Source: an uncultured Collinsella sp. (GTDB lineage Bacteria; Actinomycetota; Coriobacteriia; Coriobacteriales; Coriobacteriaceae). From it: a stretch of 64,000 nucleotides of DNA. The stretch is from the NCBI GenBank assembly GCA_900541055.1, contig UQHZ01000005.1, forward strand, positions 62,001-126,000, given 5' to 3'. Made by a program: the position numbers and the translations under genes. Below are positions 27,399 to 35,613 of this stretch, piece by piece. Under the pieces are notes generated by a model. That model was not told the DNA's origin and ran no database searches. It saw nothing but the letters and a program-made list of their open reading frames with translations. How positions within the stretch are numbered: position 1 is the first letter of the stretch; every line of letters begins with the position of its first letter.

Positions 27399-28742
27399 AT
27401 GTCCAAGAAAAACTATGCCGTGACCATTGCCGGCGGTGGCTCTACCTTCACCCCGGGCATTGCCCTGATGCTGCTTGAGGAGCGCGACCGCTTCCCGGTC
27501 AACAAGGTGACCTTCTACGACAACAACGCCGAGCGCCAGGAGATCGTGGCAAAGGCCTGCGAGATCTACTTCCACGAGAACGCTCCCGAGGTTGAGTTTA
27601 GCTACACCACCGACCCCGAGACCGCATTCACCGGGACCGACTTCGTGCTTGCCCACATCCGCGTCGGCCTGTACGCCATGCGTGAGCTCGACGAGAAGAT
27701 TCCTCTCAAGTACGGCTGCGTTGGCCAAGAGACCTGCGGTGCCGGCGGTATCGCCTACGGCATGCGCTCCATCGGTGGTGTCATCGAGATCCTCGACTAC
27801 ATGGAGAAGTACAGCCCCAACGCCTGGATGCTCAACTACTCCAACCCCGCGGCCATCGTCGCCGAGGCCTGCCGCGTGCTGCGTCCCAACAGCCGCATCA
27901 TCAACATCTGCGACATGCCGATCGACCTCATGGATAAGATGAGCCGTATGTGCGGCATCAAGGATCGTCGCGAGCTGCAGTACAGCTACTACGGCCTCAA
28001 CCACTTTGGTTGGTGGAGCAAGATCTACGACAAGGAGGGTAACGACCTCATGCCGCAGATCAAGGAGCACATGGCAAAGAACGGCTACTTGGACGGCATT
28101 GAGCACGAGGCCGGTAAGGAGCAGCACGTCGAGGAGAGCTGGATTCACACTTTCGGCAAGGCCAAGGATGTCTATGCTGTCGATCCCGAGACGATTCCCA
28201 ACACCTACCTCAAGTACTACCTGTACCCGGACTATGTTGTCGAGACGTCTGACCCCAACTACACTCGCGCCAATGAGGTTATGGACGGCCGCGAGAAGAA
28301 GGTCTTTGGCGCTTGCCGCGACATCATCGCCAAGGGTACTGCCAAGGACGGCGGCTTTGAGCCCGACGTACACGCCAACTACATCGTCGACCTTGCCTGC
28401 GCGCTGGCCGAGAACACGCTCGAGCGCTTCCTGCTGATCGTCCCCAACGATGGTGCTGTGCCCAACTTCGACCCGACGGCCATGGTCGAGGTGCCTTGCA
28501 TCGTTGGCTCCAACGGCTTTGAGAAGATCTGCCAGGGCCCGATCCCGCAGTTCCAGAAGGGCCTGATGGAGCAGCAGGTTTCCGTCGAGAAGCTCGTTGT
28601 CCAGGCTTGGGTCGAGGGCAGCTATCAGAAGCTCTGGCAGGCGCTCACGCTCTCCAAGACCATTCCTTCGGCAAGCGTTGCTAAGCAGATCCTGGACGAG
28701 CTCATCGAGGCCAACAAGGATTTCTGGCCTGAGCTTAAGTAA
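27399..28742 (+). CDS. malH: 6-phospho-alpha-glucosidase (GH4)
   Basis: 447 residues of glycoside hydrolase family 4, which needs NAD+ and a divalent metal and cleaves phosphorylated disaccharides brought in by the PTS. N-terminal NAD loop VTIAGGGSTFTPGIALML; YSNPAAIVAEA; and the CDMP motif (in IINICDMPIDLMD), which marks the alpha-specific branch (beta-specific members have CN-I/V-P). It probably acts on maltose-6'-phosphate or related alpha-glucosides. Upstream is the intercistronic hairpin; AGGAGG precedes ATG 27399. Confidence 0.93.
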   Translation: MSKKNYAVTIAGGGSTFTPGIALMLLEERDRFPVNKVTFYDNNAERQEIVAKACEIYFHENAPEVEFSYTTDPETAFTGTDFVLAHIRVGLYAMRELDEKIPLKYGCVGQETCGAGGIAYGMRSIGGVIEILDYMEKYSPNAWMLNYSNPAAIVAEACRVLRPNSRIINICDMPIDLMDKMSRMCGIKDRRELQYSYYGLNHFGWWSKIYDKEGNDLMPQIKEHMAKNGYLDGIEHEAGKEQHVEESWIHTFGKAKDVYAVDPETIPNTYLKYYLYPDYVVETSDPNYTRANEVMDGREKKVFGACRDIIAKGTAKDGGFEPDVHANYIVDLACALAENTLERFLLIVPNDGAVPNFDPTAMVEVPCIVGSNGFEKICQGPIPQFQKGLMEQQVSVEKLVVQAWVEGSYQKLWQALTLSKTIPSASVAKQILDELIEANKDFWPELK

Positions 28743-28869
28743 GGACTACTGTCTCGAACCCTCACGCATCTCTGCTTCATTTGCGCCGCCGCGGTGTCCG
28801 GATTCGCCCGGATGCTGCGGCGGCGCTATACTTATACGGTTTGAAGTACCTGTACCAAAAGGAGCTGTC

Positions 28870-29946
28870 GTGTCCCTTTCCATCGGTATCGTGGGCCTGC
28901 CCAACGTGGGCAAGTCGACGCTGTTCACCGCGCTTACCAAAAAGACCGGCCTTGCCGCCAACTACCCGTTTGCCACGATCGACCCCAACGTGGGTATCGT
29001 CGATGTGCCCGATAGCCGCCTGCAAAAGCTCGCCGACATCGTCAACCCCGGCCGCATTGTGCCGGCTACGGTCGAGTTCGTCGACATCGCAGGCCTGGTG
29101 AAGGGTGCCAACGAGGGCGAGGGTCTGGGCAACCAGTTCTTGGCAAACATCCGCGAGACCGACGCCATCTGCGAGGTCGTGCGCTACTTTAAGGATCCCA
29201 ACGTCATGCGTGAGGTGGGCCGCACGGGTGAGTTCGTCGATCCCGCCGGCGATGCCGACACCATCATGACCGAGCTCATCCTGGCCGACATGGGCACGCT
29301 CGAGAAGCAACTGCCCAAGCTCGAGAAGGAGGCCAAGCGCGACAAGGAGCTCATGCCCAAGTTCGAGGTGGCCAAGCGCCTGCTTGCCTGGCTCAACGAG
29401 GGCAAGCGCGCCGCATCCATGGAGATGACCGACGAGGAGCGTGCTGCCGCCAAGGGCCTGTTCCTGCTCACTATGAAGCCCATCCTGTATGTGGCCAATG
29501 TGGACGAGGATATGCTCAACGAGGATCTGGCGCCCATCGATGGCGTCAAGCCGCTGCCGATTTGCGCCAAGATTGAGGCCGAGCTTTCCGAGCTCGATCC
29601 CGAGGATGCGGCCGACTACCTGGAGAGCTTGGGCCTGGAGCAGCCCGGTCTGGACGTGCTCGCGCAGGCCGCTTACAAGCTGCTCGGCCTGCAGTCGTTC
29701 TTTACGGCCGGCGAGATGGAGGTCAAGGCCTGGACGGTTCGTCAGGGCGCGACCGCCCCGCAGGCCGCCGGCGTCATCCACACCGATTTTGAACGCGGCT
29801 TTATTAAGGCCGAGGTTATTGGCTACGACGACTACATCGAGCTCGGCGGCGAGCAGGGCGCCAAGGCCGCCGGCAAGCTGCGTATTGAGGGCAAGGACTA
29901 TGTCATGGCCGATGGCGACGTCGTGCACTTCCGCTTTAACGTGTAA
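28870..29946 (+). CDS. ychF: Ribosome-associated ATPase YchF (Obg-like)
   Basis: 358 residues. P-loop GLPNVGKSTLF, switch region DIAGLVKGANEGEGLGNQFL, NVDE in place of the usual NKxD (ATP preference), then a coiled coil and the C-terminal TGS domain (AWTVRQGATAPQAAGVIHTDFERGFI in the final 90 residues). GTG start at 28870 with AAGGAG 6 bp before; the longer frame from 28597 overlaps the GH4 gene and is out of family. Confidence 0.96.
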   Translation: MSLSIGIVGLPNVGKSTLFTALTKKTGLAANYPFATIDPNVGIVDVPDSRLQKLADIVNPGRIVPATVEFVDIAGLVKGANEGEGLGNQFLANIRETDAICEVVRYFKDPNVMREVGRTGEFVDPAGDADTIMTELILADMGTLEKQLPKLEKEAKRDKELMPKFEVAKRLLAWLNEGKRAASMEMTDEERAAAKGLFLLTMKPILYVANVDEDMLNEDLAPIDGVKPLPICAKIEAELSELDPEDAADYLESLGLEQPGLDVLAQAAYKLLGLQSFFTAGEMEVKAWTVRQGATAPQAAGVIHTDFERGFIKAEVIGYDDYIELGGEQGAKAAGKLRIEGKDYVMADGDVVHFRFNV

Positions 29947-29957
29947 GGACGACGCAT

Positions 29958-30341
29958 ATGTTTAAATATGGCAAAAAAGCTGGCTACATGGGTATTGCGC
30001 TGCTCGTGCTTGCGGTGATTCCGCTGGTGGTCGCAGCGTTTGTGATCCCCAACATTGGTCCCGAGGTGGCAACAAAGTTTAATGCTGCCGGCGAGGCGAC
30101 GCGCTGGGGCAAGAGCTACGAGTTGCTGGCATTGCCGGTGCTCAACCTGCTGCTGAGCGTGGCGACGTACTTTACGGCGGGACGCCAGGCTAAAAACAAT
30201 GATGACTCCGCCGCCATGGCGCGCATCGTGTGCGAGCGCTACCTGCGCAACGGTTGCATCACGGGTGTGTTCCTCAACGTGGTCAACGTTTACTTTATGT
30301 ACTCGGCGATTACCGGAACGGGCTTTGGCCTTGGTTTCTAG
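29958..30341 (+). CDS. Small DUF1648-like membrane protein
   Basis: 127 residues with three hydrophobic segments (about 10-32, 52-70 and 97-118). The loop FNAAGEATRWGKSYELL matches the DUF1648 signature of SdpI-type proteins. It starts 12 bp after ychF, so it is probably co-transcribed. Function unknown; some DUF1648 proteins give immunity to toxic peptides. Confidence 0.75.
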   Translation: MFKYGKKAGYMGIALLVLAVIPLVVAAFVIPNIGPEVATKFNAAGEATRWGKSYELLALPVLNLLLSVATYFTAGRQAKNNDDSAAMARIVCERYLRNGCITGVFLNVVNVYFMYSAITGTGFGLGF

Positions 30342-30350
30342 CTTGTCCTT

Positions 30351-30740
30351 TTAGGCAACGAGCCTGCACATATATTCAATGGCTGCTGCGAGGCCGCCGC
30401 TCGATCGTGGTTGAAAGACCATGTCGGCGGCGGCCTCGTTCTCGTATCCGGCACCGCGAAGGGCGAGTGCGATGCCGGCTTCCAGGAGAAGGGGCAGACC
30501 GCGTTGGCTGGTTGCGATTACGGCAGCCTGATTGAGCGAGCAGCTGTGCGCTTGGCATTGGATGGCAAGTTCACCTTGCGCCGGGCAAGGGACCAGAACA
30601 GCGGCGACGCGACTTGATAGCAATGCAAATGCTGTGCGCTCATCGGGCGAAAGGCATTCTGCTTCAACGACGACGAGCTTGGGCGGTGCGCTGTTTGTGC
30701 GAAGCGTGGCTCGGTACATGCGGACCGAAGAACCCGACAT
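30351..30740 (-). CDS. Hypothetical protein divergent from an XRE regulator
   Basis: 129 residues starting at ATG 30740, AGGAG 7 bp upstream (MSGSSVRMYRATLRT). No family recognised. Mixed alpha/beta composition; the middle is hydrophobic (LLSSRVAAVLVPCPAQGEL, GLPLLLEAGIALALRGAGY). It shares an upstream palindrome with the small XRE gene, so it is likely under that regulator's control. The C-terminal halves of this gene and of the plus-strand DUF1648 gene converge with a 9-bp gap. Confidence 0.6.
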   Translation of the reverse strand: MSGSSVRMYRATLRTNSAPPKLVVVEAECLSPDERTAFALLSSRVAAVLVPCPAQGELAIQCQAHSCSLNQAAVIATSQRGLPLLLEAGIALALRGAGYENEAAADMVFQPRSSGGLAAAIEYMCRLVA

Positions 30741-30763
30741 AGAAAACTCCTGTGTATTCGGCA

Positions 30764-30787
30764 AAACGTAAACTATAGTTTACGTTT
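30764..30787. promoter_or_regulatory. 24-bp perfect palindrome, operator of a divergent pair
   Basis: Each half is AAACGTAAACTA (then its exact complement). It lies between the start codons of the hypothetical (30740, minus) and XRE (30817, plus) genes, 23 bp and 29 bp away respectively, and is the best candidate operator for the XRE protein. Confidence 0.75.
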
Positions 30788-30816
30788 ATGTTCGGCTCCA
30801 TTTCAAACTCGGCTGC

Positions 30817-31035
30817 ATGGACGAACGTGCGAAACAGATTCTTGGCAGGCGGGTCGAAGAGACACGCAGGGACCTTGGTATCTCCAAGGTTGATTTTTGT
30901 GTGGCGACAGGAATCAGCCGACCCTACCTCGACCGAATCGAAGATGGGACGGCAAATTTCACGCTCAAGGTTCTATTTAAGATCGCGCCCGCACTCGGCA
31001 TGACGGTGTCAGAACTTCTCGAGGGTATCGAATAG
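30817..31035 (+). CDS. Small XRE-family DNA-binding protein
   Basis: 72 residues that are almost wholly a Cro/C1-type helix-turn-helix (residues about 10-68; LGISKVDFCVATGISRPYLD, IEDGTANFTLKVLFKIAPAL). No strong ribosome site precedes ATG 30817, so translation may be from a short-leader or leaderless mRNA. Probably autoregulated through the palindrome 29 bp upstream. Confidence 0.82.
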   Translation: MDERAKQILGRRVEETRRDLGISKVDFCVATGISRPYLDRIEDGTANFTLKVLFKIAPALGMTVSELLEGIE

Positions 31036-31070
31036 GGCGTTCCTCGCTGCTAATTGACGCTCTTTGGGCG

Positions 31071-31314
31071 GGTCCCCCTGGTTTCGATGTGCAAAATCGC
31101 GAGTATTCAGCACTTGTTCAGCCGTAGATGGTAGCTCGAGCGGCTGGCTTTGCCTTTTTGACAGTAGTTAATCCACACGCTTAATAAAAATGTGGAATAA
31201 ATATTTACTAGACGGCCTCTTCGCCCTAAAAGTTCGTCTAACAATCGGCCGATTCTATGTCTCCGGCGGAGAAATTGCAGAATACTCCGATTTTTGCACG
31301 GCCCGAGGGGGACC
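31071..31314. repeat. 244-bp inverted-repeat element (MITE-like)
   Basis: Ends of about 35-38 bp pair imperfectly: left 31071-31108 starts GGTCCCCCTGG and contains GTGCAAAATCG and GAGTATTC; right 31280-31314 is the complement. The interior is AT-rich and non-coding. Covers most of the gap before the asparaginase gene. Confidence 0.6.
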
Positions 31315-31356
31315 ACCTGTCGTTTGAGGCTGCGATAAGTGGAACTGCCTTAGGGA

Positions 31357-32370
31357 TTACGCCATCGGGATGCGGTCGTGGTTGACTTGGCTGTAGAACA
31401 GGCGCTGAATCTCGGCCGCATCACGTGACTGGCCGAGTGCCCACATGGTTTTGGCCACGAGCGTCTCGGTGGTCATATCATCGCCGCGCAGAATGCCCGG
31501 ATGATCGGCGTAAGCGCGGCCGACCTCATAAACGCCCAGATCGAGGCCCTCTTCGGGGACCTGCGTGGTCATAACGACGGTGCGACCCGAATCGACCCAG
31601 CGGAAAATTGCCTCTTGGAACGACTCGCCGGACTCGCCAAACTCGGGAATACCGCCAATGCCAAAGGTCTCCAGAATCACGGCGTCGTAGCTGTCGGCAA
31701 GGGCGTCGAGGATGCCCGGGTTCTCGCCGGGCGTAAGCTTGAGTACAAATACGCGCGGGTCGATGCTGTCGTAGAAACGCACCGGGTTTTCGCCCTGATG
31801 AGTGCCGTGGAGCCCGTTGCGCACGATGCGGTCGTTGCGGATGTAGGCAATGGGCGGATAGTTGACGCTAATGAACGCGTTAAAGCTCATGGTGCGCTGC
31901 TTGCGGGCTCGCGTGCCGGCAATGGCGACGCCGCCAAACACGATCGAGACGTCGTGCGAATGCTCGTCGAGCGCATAGAGCAGGCTCTGATACAGATTGA
32001 GCTTGGCGTCGGTAAAGGGATTGCCCATGGGCTTTTGCGAGCCGGTGAGCACGATGGGCTTGGGGCTGTCCTGAATCAGGTAGGAAAGCGCTGCCGCGGT
32101 GTAGCTCATGGTGTCCGTGCCGTGCAGGACCACAAAGCCGTCGTGGTCGGCATAGCCCTCGACGATGACGTCGCGGATACGCATCCAGTCGCTCGGGCGC
32201 ATATTGGTGCTGTCGATGTTCATGGGCTGTACCACGTCGAGCTCGCAGAGGTCCGAGATCTCGGGGACGCTCTGGGCGAGCTCCTCACCGGTCAGGGCGG
32301 GGGAGAGGCCGTTGCCGTCCTCGGTCGATGCGATGGTGCCGCCCGTGGCGATGAGAAGGATGCGCTTCAT
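31357..32370 (-). CDS. ansA: L-asparaginase type I
   Basis: 337 residues; hydrolyses asparagine to aspartate and ammonia. First catalytic Thr motif LIATGGTIAST (residues 5-15) and second motif VVLHGTDTMSYTAAALSYL with the Thr-Asp pair. Cytoplasmic: no signal peptide with ATG at 32370 (AGGA about 10 bp upstream). The longer frame to 32442 has no ribosome site. Confidence 0.94.
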   Translation of the reverse strand: MKRILLIATGGTIASTEDGNGLSPALTGEELAQSVPEISDLCELDVVQPMNIDSTNMRPSDWMRIRDVIVEGYADHDGFVVLHGTDTMSYTAAALSYLIQDSPKPIVLTGSQKPMGNPFTDAKLNLYQSLLYALDEHSHDVSIVFGGVAIAGTRARKQRTMSFNAFISVNYPPIAYIRNDRIVRNGLHGTHQGENPVRFYDSIDPRVFVLKLTPGENPGILDALADSYDAVILETFGIGGIPEFGESGESFQEAIFRWVDSGRTVVMTTQVPEEGLDLGVYEVGRAYADHPGILRGDDMTTETLVAKTMWALGQSRDAAEIQRLFYSQVNHDRIPMA

Positions 32371-32637
32371 GCTGGTATTCCTATCGTATTTGCCGCCGCA
32401 AGGGCGGAGTCGTTCGGCAGTATTGTGGCACAGGGCGTCCAATGTTCAAACGTATTACATCATCTGTAACGTTCGGTAACACTTCAATTGCCGTCAAATA
32501 GGGGCCTAGGTCGTGCGTTTGCCGTGCGCTGATGGCTGCGAGGGACGAGAAACCCCATATAACGTGTACACTATGGAAGTTATTCTCGTTTATTCGCGCG
32601 GGTGGGCACCGGCTCCCCGCCAACAAGAGGGGGAACC

Positions 32638-34236
32638 ATGGATCAAAAGGCTTCCGCAAAGGTCCTCGTACTCGACTTTGGTGCGCAGTACGGTCAGCTC
32701 ATTGCCCGTCGCGTCCGCGACCTCAACGTGTATTCCGAGATCGTCCCCTGCGACATCTCGGCCGACGAGATTCGCGAGATGAACGCCTCTGCGCTCATCC
32801 TTTCCGGCGGCCCGGCTTCCGTGTATGCCGAGGACGCTCCGTCCATCGATCCTGCCATCTTTGACCTGGGCCTTCCCGTCCTGGGCTTTTGCTACGGCCA
32901 TCAGATCACGGCCGTGACGCTCGGCGGCAAGGTCGGCCACTCCGAGGTGGGCGAGTACGGCCGCGCCACCATCACGCGCACGGCCGGCGCCAAGCTCTTT
33001 AACTCCACGCCTATGGAACAGACCGTGTGGATGAGCCACCGCGACGCCGTTTCCGAGGTGCCCGAGGGCTTTACCGTTACCGCCAGCACTGACGTGTGCC
33101 CGGTTGCTGCCATGGAGTGCGTCGAGCGCAAGATTTTTACCACGCAGTTCCACCCCGAGGTCAAGCATTCCGAGTATGGTCAGCAGCTGCTGAGCAACTT
33201 CCTGTTTGAGATCTGCGGCTTGGAGCCCAACTGGAGCATGGACAACCTGGTCGAGACCATGACGGCCGAGTTCCGCGAGAAGGTCGGCGACGACCGCGTG
33301 ATTCTGGCTCTGTCCGGTGGCGTCGACTCCTCTGTCGTGGCTGCGCTGGGCGCTCGCGCCGTGGGCAAGCAGATGACCTGCGTGTTCATCAACCACGGTC
33401 TGCTGCGCAAGGGCGAGCCCGAGCAGGTGGAGGAGGTCTTCACCAAGCAGTTTGACGTCGACTTTATTCACGTTCACGCCGAGGACCGTTATGCCGAGCT
33501 TCTGGCCGGCGTGACCGAGCCCGAGGAGAAGCGCCGCATCATCGGTACGCAGTTCTGGAAAGAGTTCTTCGCGGTTGCTCAGCAGCTCGAGACCGATGGC
33601 AAACCGGTCAAGTACCTGGCTCAGGGCACCATCTACCCCGACATCATCGAGTCCGGCGCTCGCAAGACGGGTGGCAAGACGGCCACCATCAAGAGCCATC
33701 ACAACCTGATCCCGTTCCCCGAGGGCGTGCACTTCGACCTCATCGAGCCGCTCGATCACTTCTTTAAGGACGAGGTCCGCGCGCTTGGCCTGGCGCTGGG
33801 CCTGCCGGGTCACATCGTGTTCCGTCAGCCTTTCCCGGGCCCGGGTCTGGCCATCCGTATCATCGGTGCAGTCGACAAGGAGAAGCTCGAGATCCTCAAG
33901 AACGCCGATGCTATCGTGCGCGAGGAGCTGGATGCCTACAACCAGCGTCTGTTTGAGCAGACCGGCGAGCGCAACTCCGAGCACAGCTGCTGGCAGTATT
34001 TCGCGGTCCTGCCCGACATCAAGTCCGTTGGCGTCATGGGCGACGAGCGCACCTATCAGTGCCCGATCATCCTGCGTGCCGTCGAGTCCAGCGATGCCAT
34101 GACCGCCGACTGGGCCAAGCTGCCCTACGACGTACTGGCCCGCATCTCCGGCCGCATCGTTGCCGAGGTCTCCGGCGCCAACCGCGTGTGCTACGACATC
34201 ACGTCCAAGCCGCCCGCGACGATTGAGTGGGAGTAG
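32638..34236 (+). CDS. guaA: GMP synthase (glutamine-hydrolysing)
   Basis: 532 residues; converts XMP to GMP. Class I amidotransferase domain (about 10-210; GFCYGHQITAV has the nucleophilic Cys, FHPEVKHSE the His/Glu), then the ATP-pyrophosphatase domain (about 215-400; ALSGGVDSSVVAAL) and the C-terminal dimerisation domain. ATG 32638 has AAGAGGGGG upstream. The last codons and stop contain GAGTGGGAGTAG, the sequence used by guaA-targeting integrases in other bacteria. Confidence 0.97.
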   Translation: MDQKASAKVLVLDFGAQYGQLIARRVRDLNVYSEIVPCDISADEIREMNASALILSGGPASVYAEDAPSIDPAIFDLGLPVLGFCYGHQITAVTLGGKVGHSEVGEYGRATITRTAGAKLFNSTPMEQTVWMSHRDAVSEVPEGFTVTASTDVCPVAAMECVERKIFTTQFHPEVKHSEYGQQLLSNFLFEICGLEPNWSMDNLVETMTAEFREKVGDDRVILALSGGVDSSVVAALGARAVGKQMTCVFINHGLLRKGEPEQVEEVFTKQFDVDFIHVHAEDRYAELLAGVTEPEEKRRIIGTQFWKEFFAVAQQLETDGKPVKYLAQGTIYPDIIESGARKTGGKTATIKSHHNLIPFPEGVHFDLIEPLDHFFKDEVRALGLALGLPGHIVFRQPFPGPGLAIRIIGAVDKEKLEILKNADAIVREELDAYNQRLFEQTGERNSEHSCWQYFAVLPDIKSVGVMGDERTYQCPIILRAVESSDAMTADWAKLPYDVLARISGRIVAEVSGANRVCYDITSKPPATIEWE

Positions 34237-34766
34237 GCTGATAGGGTTCTGACCTGCATTTTTGAGTGCCGCACTGTGCCGCTGAGTTTCGTTTCGTACG
34301 AGAGTCATGGCAAAGCCGCCAGCGATGTTGGTGAGTAAATACGATAACCGAGCCTCCGTTCCCGCGTTGGGACGGAGGCTTTTTCTTTGTCGTTTTACTC
34401 CCTTTCACCTGCGATTTCGCAATTTACTCCCCCGTGTTTCAAGACGGCAAGGCACGGTGCGGCATTCGGAGGAACGGGAGTAAGGATTCATCCCAAGTGA
34501 GTAGACGCGCGATTTTTGTCTCCGAGAGCCAAACGGGGCCGTTTCGGGGCCTGTGAAACTCAAATCGAACTCAATAGGCTTTTCGGCGGTCTTCTCACAG
34601 CGTTTTCCCAGGTGGTTAATGGGGAGTAAAGAATCTCGCCGCCTCAATGAAAACGGGAGTAACCAGGGGAAATGCCGCGGCGTACTGCCGCGTGCCGCCG
34701 TGTAAGCCACCGCGTCATTTACTCCCCAGGTGCGCCGGAAATGCCTTGGCATGCAATGGGGAGTAA
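34229..34766. repeat. Array of guaA-att-like GGGAGTAA repeats
   Basis: The guaA end has GGGAGTAG at 34229-34236. GGGAGTAA or its complement recurs at 34395-34402, 34424-34431, 34476-34483, 34622-34629, 34655-34662, 34719-34726 and 34759-34766. The array bridges the guaA terminator and the first island gene and has no coding sequence that I can support. It is best read as the attL zone plus remnants of earlier insertions at guaA. Confidence 0.6.
34351..34386 (+). terminator. Terminator of guaA
   Basis: AGCCTCCGT pairs with ACGGAGGCT around CCCGCGTTGGG-type loop bases, then TTTTTC. It lies 115 bp after the stop. Confidence 0.88.
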
Positions 34767-34854
34767 AAACTCAGCTTACGCAGGCCCGAGCGGCGCTCGC
34801 CGCCTGGTCCACCGTCCTGATTCGGTTGCGTTGATCGCGAAATGCGGAGAGCCG

Positions 34855-35268
34855 CTACAGCGAGGCTTTCCAGTCCTCGTATTCGTCGGCGTCGATCTTG
34901 CCGTTTTCGAGCTGCGCGCGCTTCTCTGCCCACAGCTCGATCGCCATCGCGGCTTTGGGCGCGTGCGGCGCCCTGGGGTTCAGGGAGAGGCCCGTGCCGT
35001 CGGCTGCGGGCACGATGCCGAAGGAGTCCTCGAGCCGCACGAGCAGCGACATGAGGTCGCCCGCAGTCTCGACGCCGTAATCCTTGAGGGCGTTGACGGA
35101 CACGCCGAGCGCCGCGGAGATGGACTCGAGCAGCTCGGGCTTCACGGCGCGGATGCCGCTCTCGTAGTGGCGCACGGCCCCCTCGGTCAGGCCGACCGCC
35201 TCGGCGAGCTGCGCCTGCGTCATGCCGCGCGACTTGCGGTACCGCCTTATGTTCTCGCCTACGGACAT
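34855..35268 (-). CDS. XRE-family repressor of the island
   Basis: 137 residues. N-terminal helix-turn-helix (about 5-60; RGMTQAQLAEAVGLTEGAVRHY) and a C-terminal part of unknown fold. ATG 35268 was chosen for the GGAGGAGGG just upstream; the frame to 35328 extends without a ribosome site. It is divergent from xis-int with GTACG-type repeats between them, which is the standard lysogeny-type switch arrangement. Confidence 0.85.
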   Translation of the reverse strand: MSVGENIRRYRKSRGMTQAQLAEAVGLTEGAVRHYESGIRAVKPELLESISAALGVSVNALKDYGVETAGDLMSLLVRLEDSFGIVPAADGTGLSLNPRAPHAPKAAMAIELWAEKRAQLENGKIDADEYEDWKASL

Positions 35269-35309
35269 GAGCCCTCCTCCTGGAATTACGTACCAGCACA
35301 TCTTATCAG

Positions 35310-35392
35310 CGTACGCAAATGTACGCAATTCTATTGACAGTACAGATATGTACGTTTACTCTGAATCTGTGAACCGTACGTATCCGTACGCC
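35310..35392 (+). promoter_or_regulatory. xis-int promoter overlapped by GTACG operators
   Basis: Consensus sigma-70 promoter: TTGACA at 35334-35339, 17-bp spacer, TACTCT at 35357-35362. GTACG elements surround it: a direct repeat GTACGCAAAT/GTACGCAATT (35311-35330), ATATGTACG (35346-35354) and CGTACGTATCCGTACG (35375-35390). The last site is repeated with one base change at 52200-52215 before parA. Confidence 0.75.
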
Positions 35393-35408
35393 ATTGATTG
35401 GAGGAGCC

Positions 35409-35612
35409 ATGGACGAGAAGGTGGCGAAGACGCCGAGGCCGCACATGCTGGACGCCGACGAGGTCGCGGAGCTGCTGAGGATCAAGAAAGGCAGCGCCTA
35501 CGAGGTGATCAGGAAGATAAACGCCGAGCAGGAGGCGCGCGGGCGCGTGGTCATCCGCGGGCGCGTTCGAAGCGACGTCTTCGACGCCCTGTACTTCCCG
35601 GAGGTGGACTGA
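35409..35612 (+). CDS. Excisionase-like helix-turn-helix protein
   Basis: 67 residues with a winged-helix excisionase pattern (LDADEVAELLRIKKGSAYEV, RVVIRGRVRSDVFDALYFPE). GGAGGAG lies before ATG 35409. One base separates its stop from the integrase start, so the two are co-translated. Expected to direct Int toward excision. Confidence 0.8.
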   Translation: MDEKVAKTPRPHMLDADEVAELLRIKKGSAYEVIRKINAEQEARGRVVIRGRVRSDVFDALYFPEVD

Positions 35613-35613
35613 C

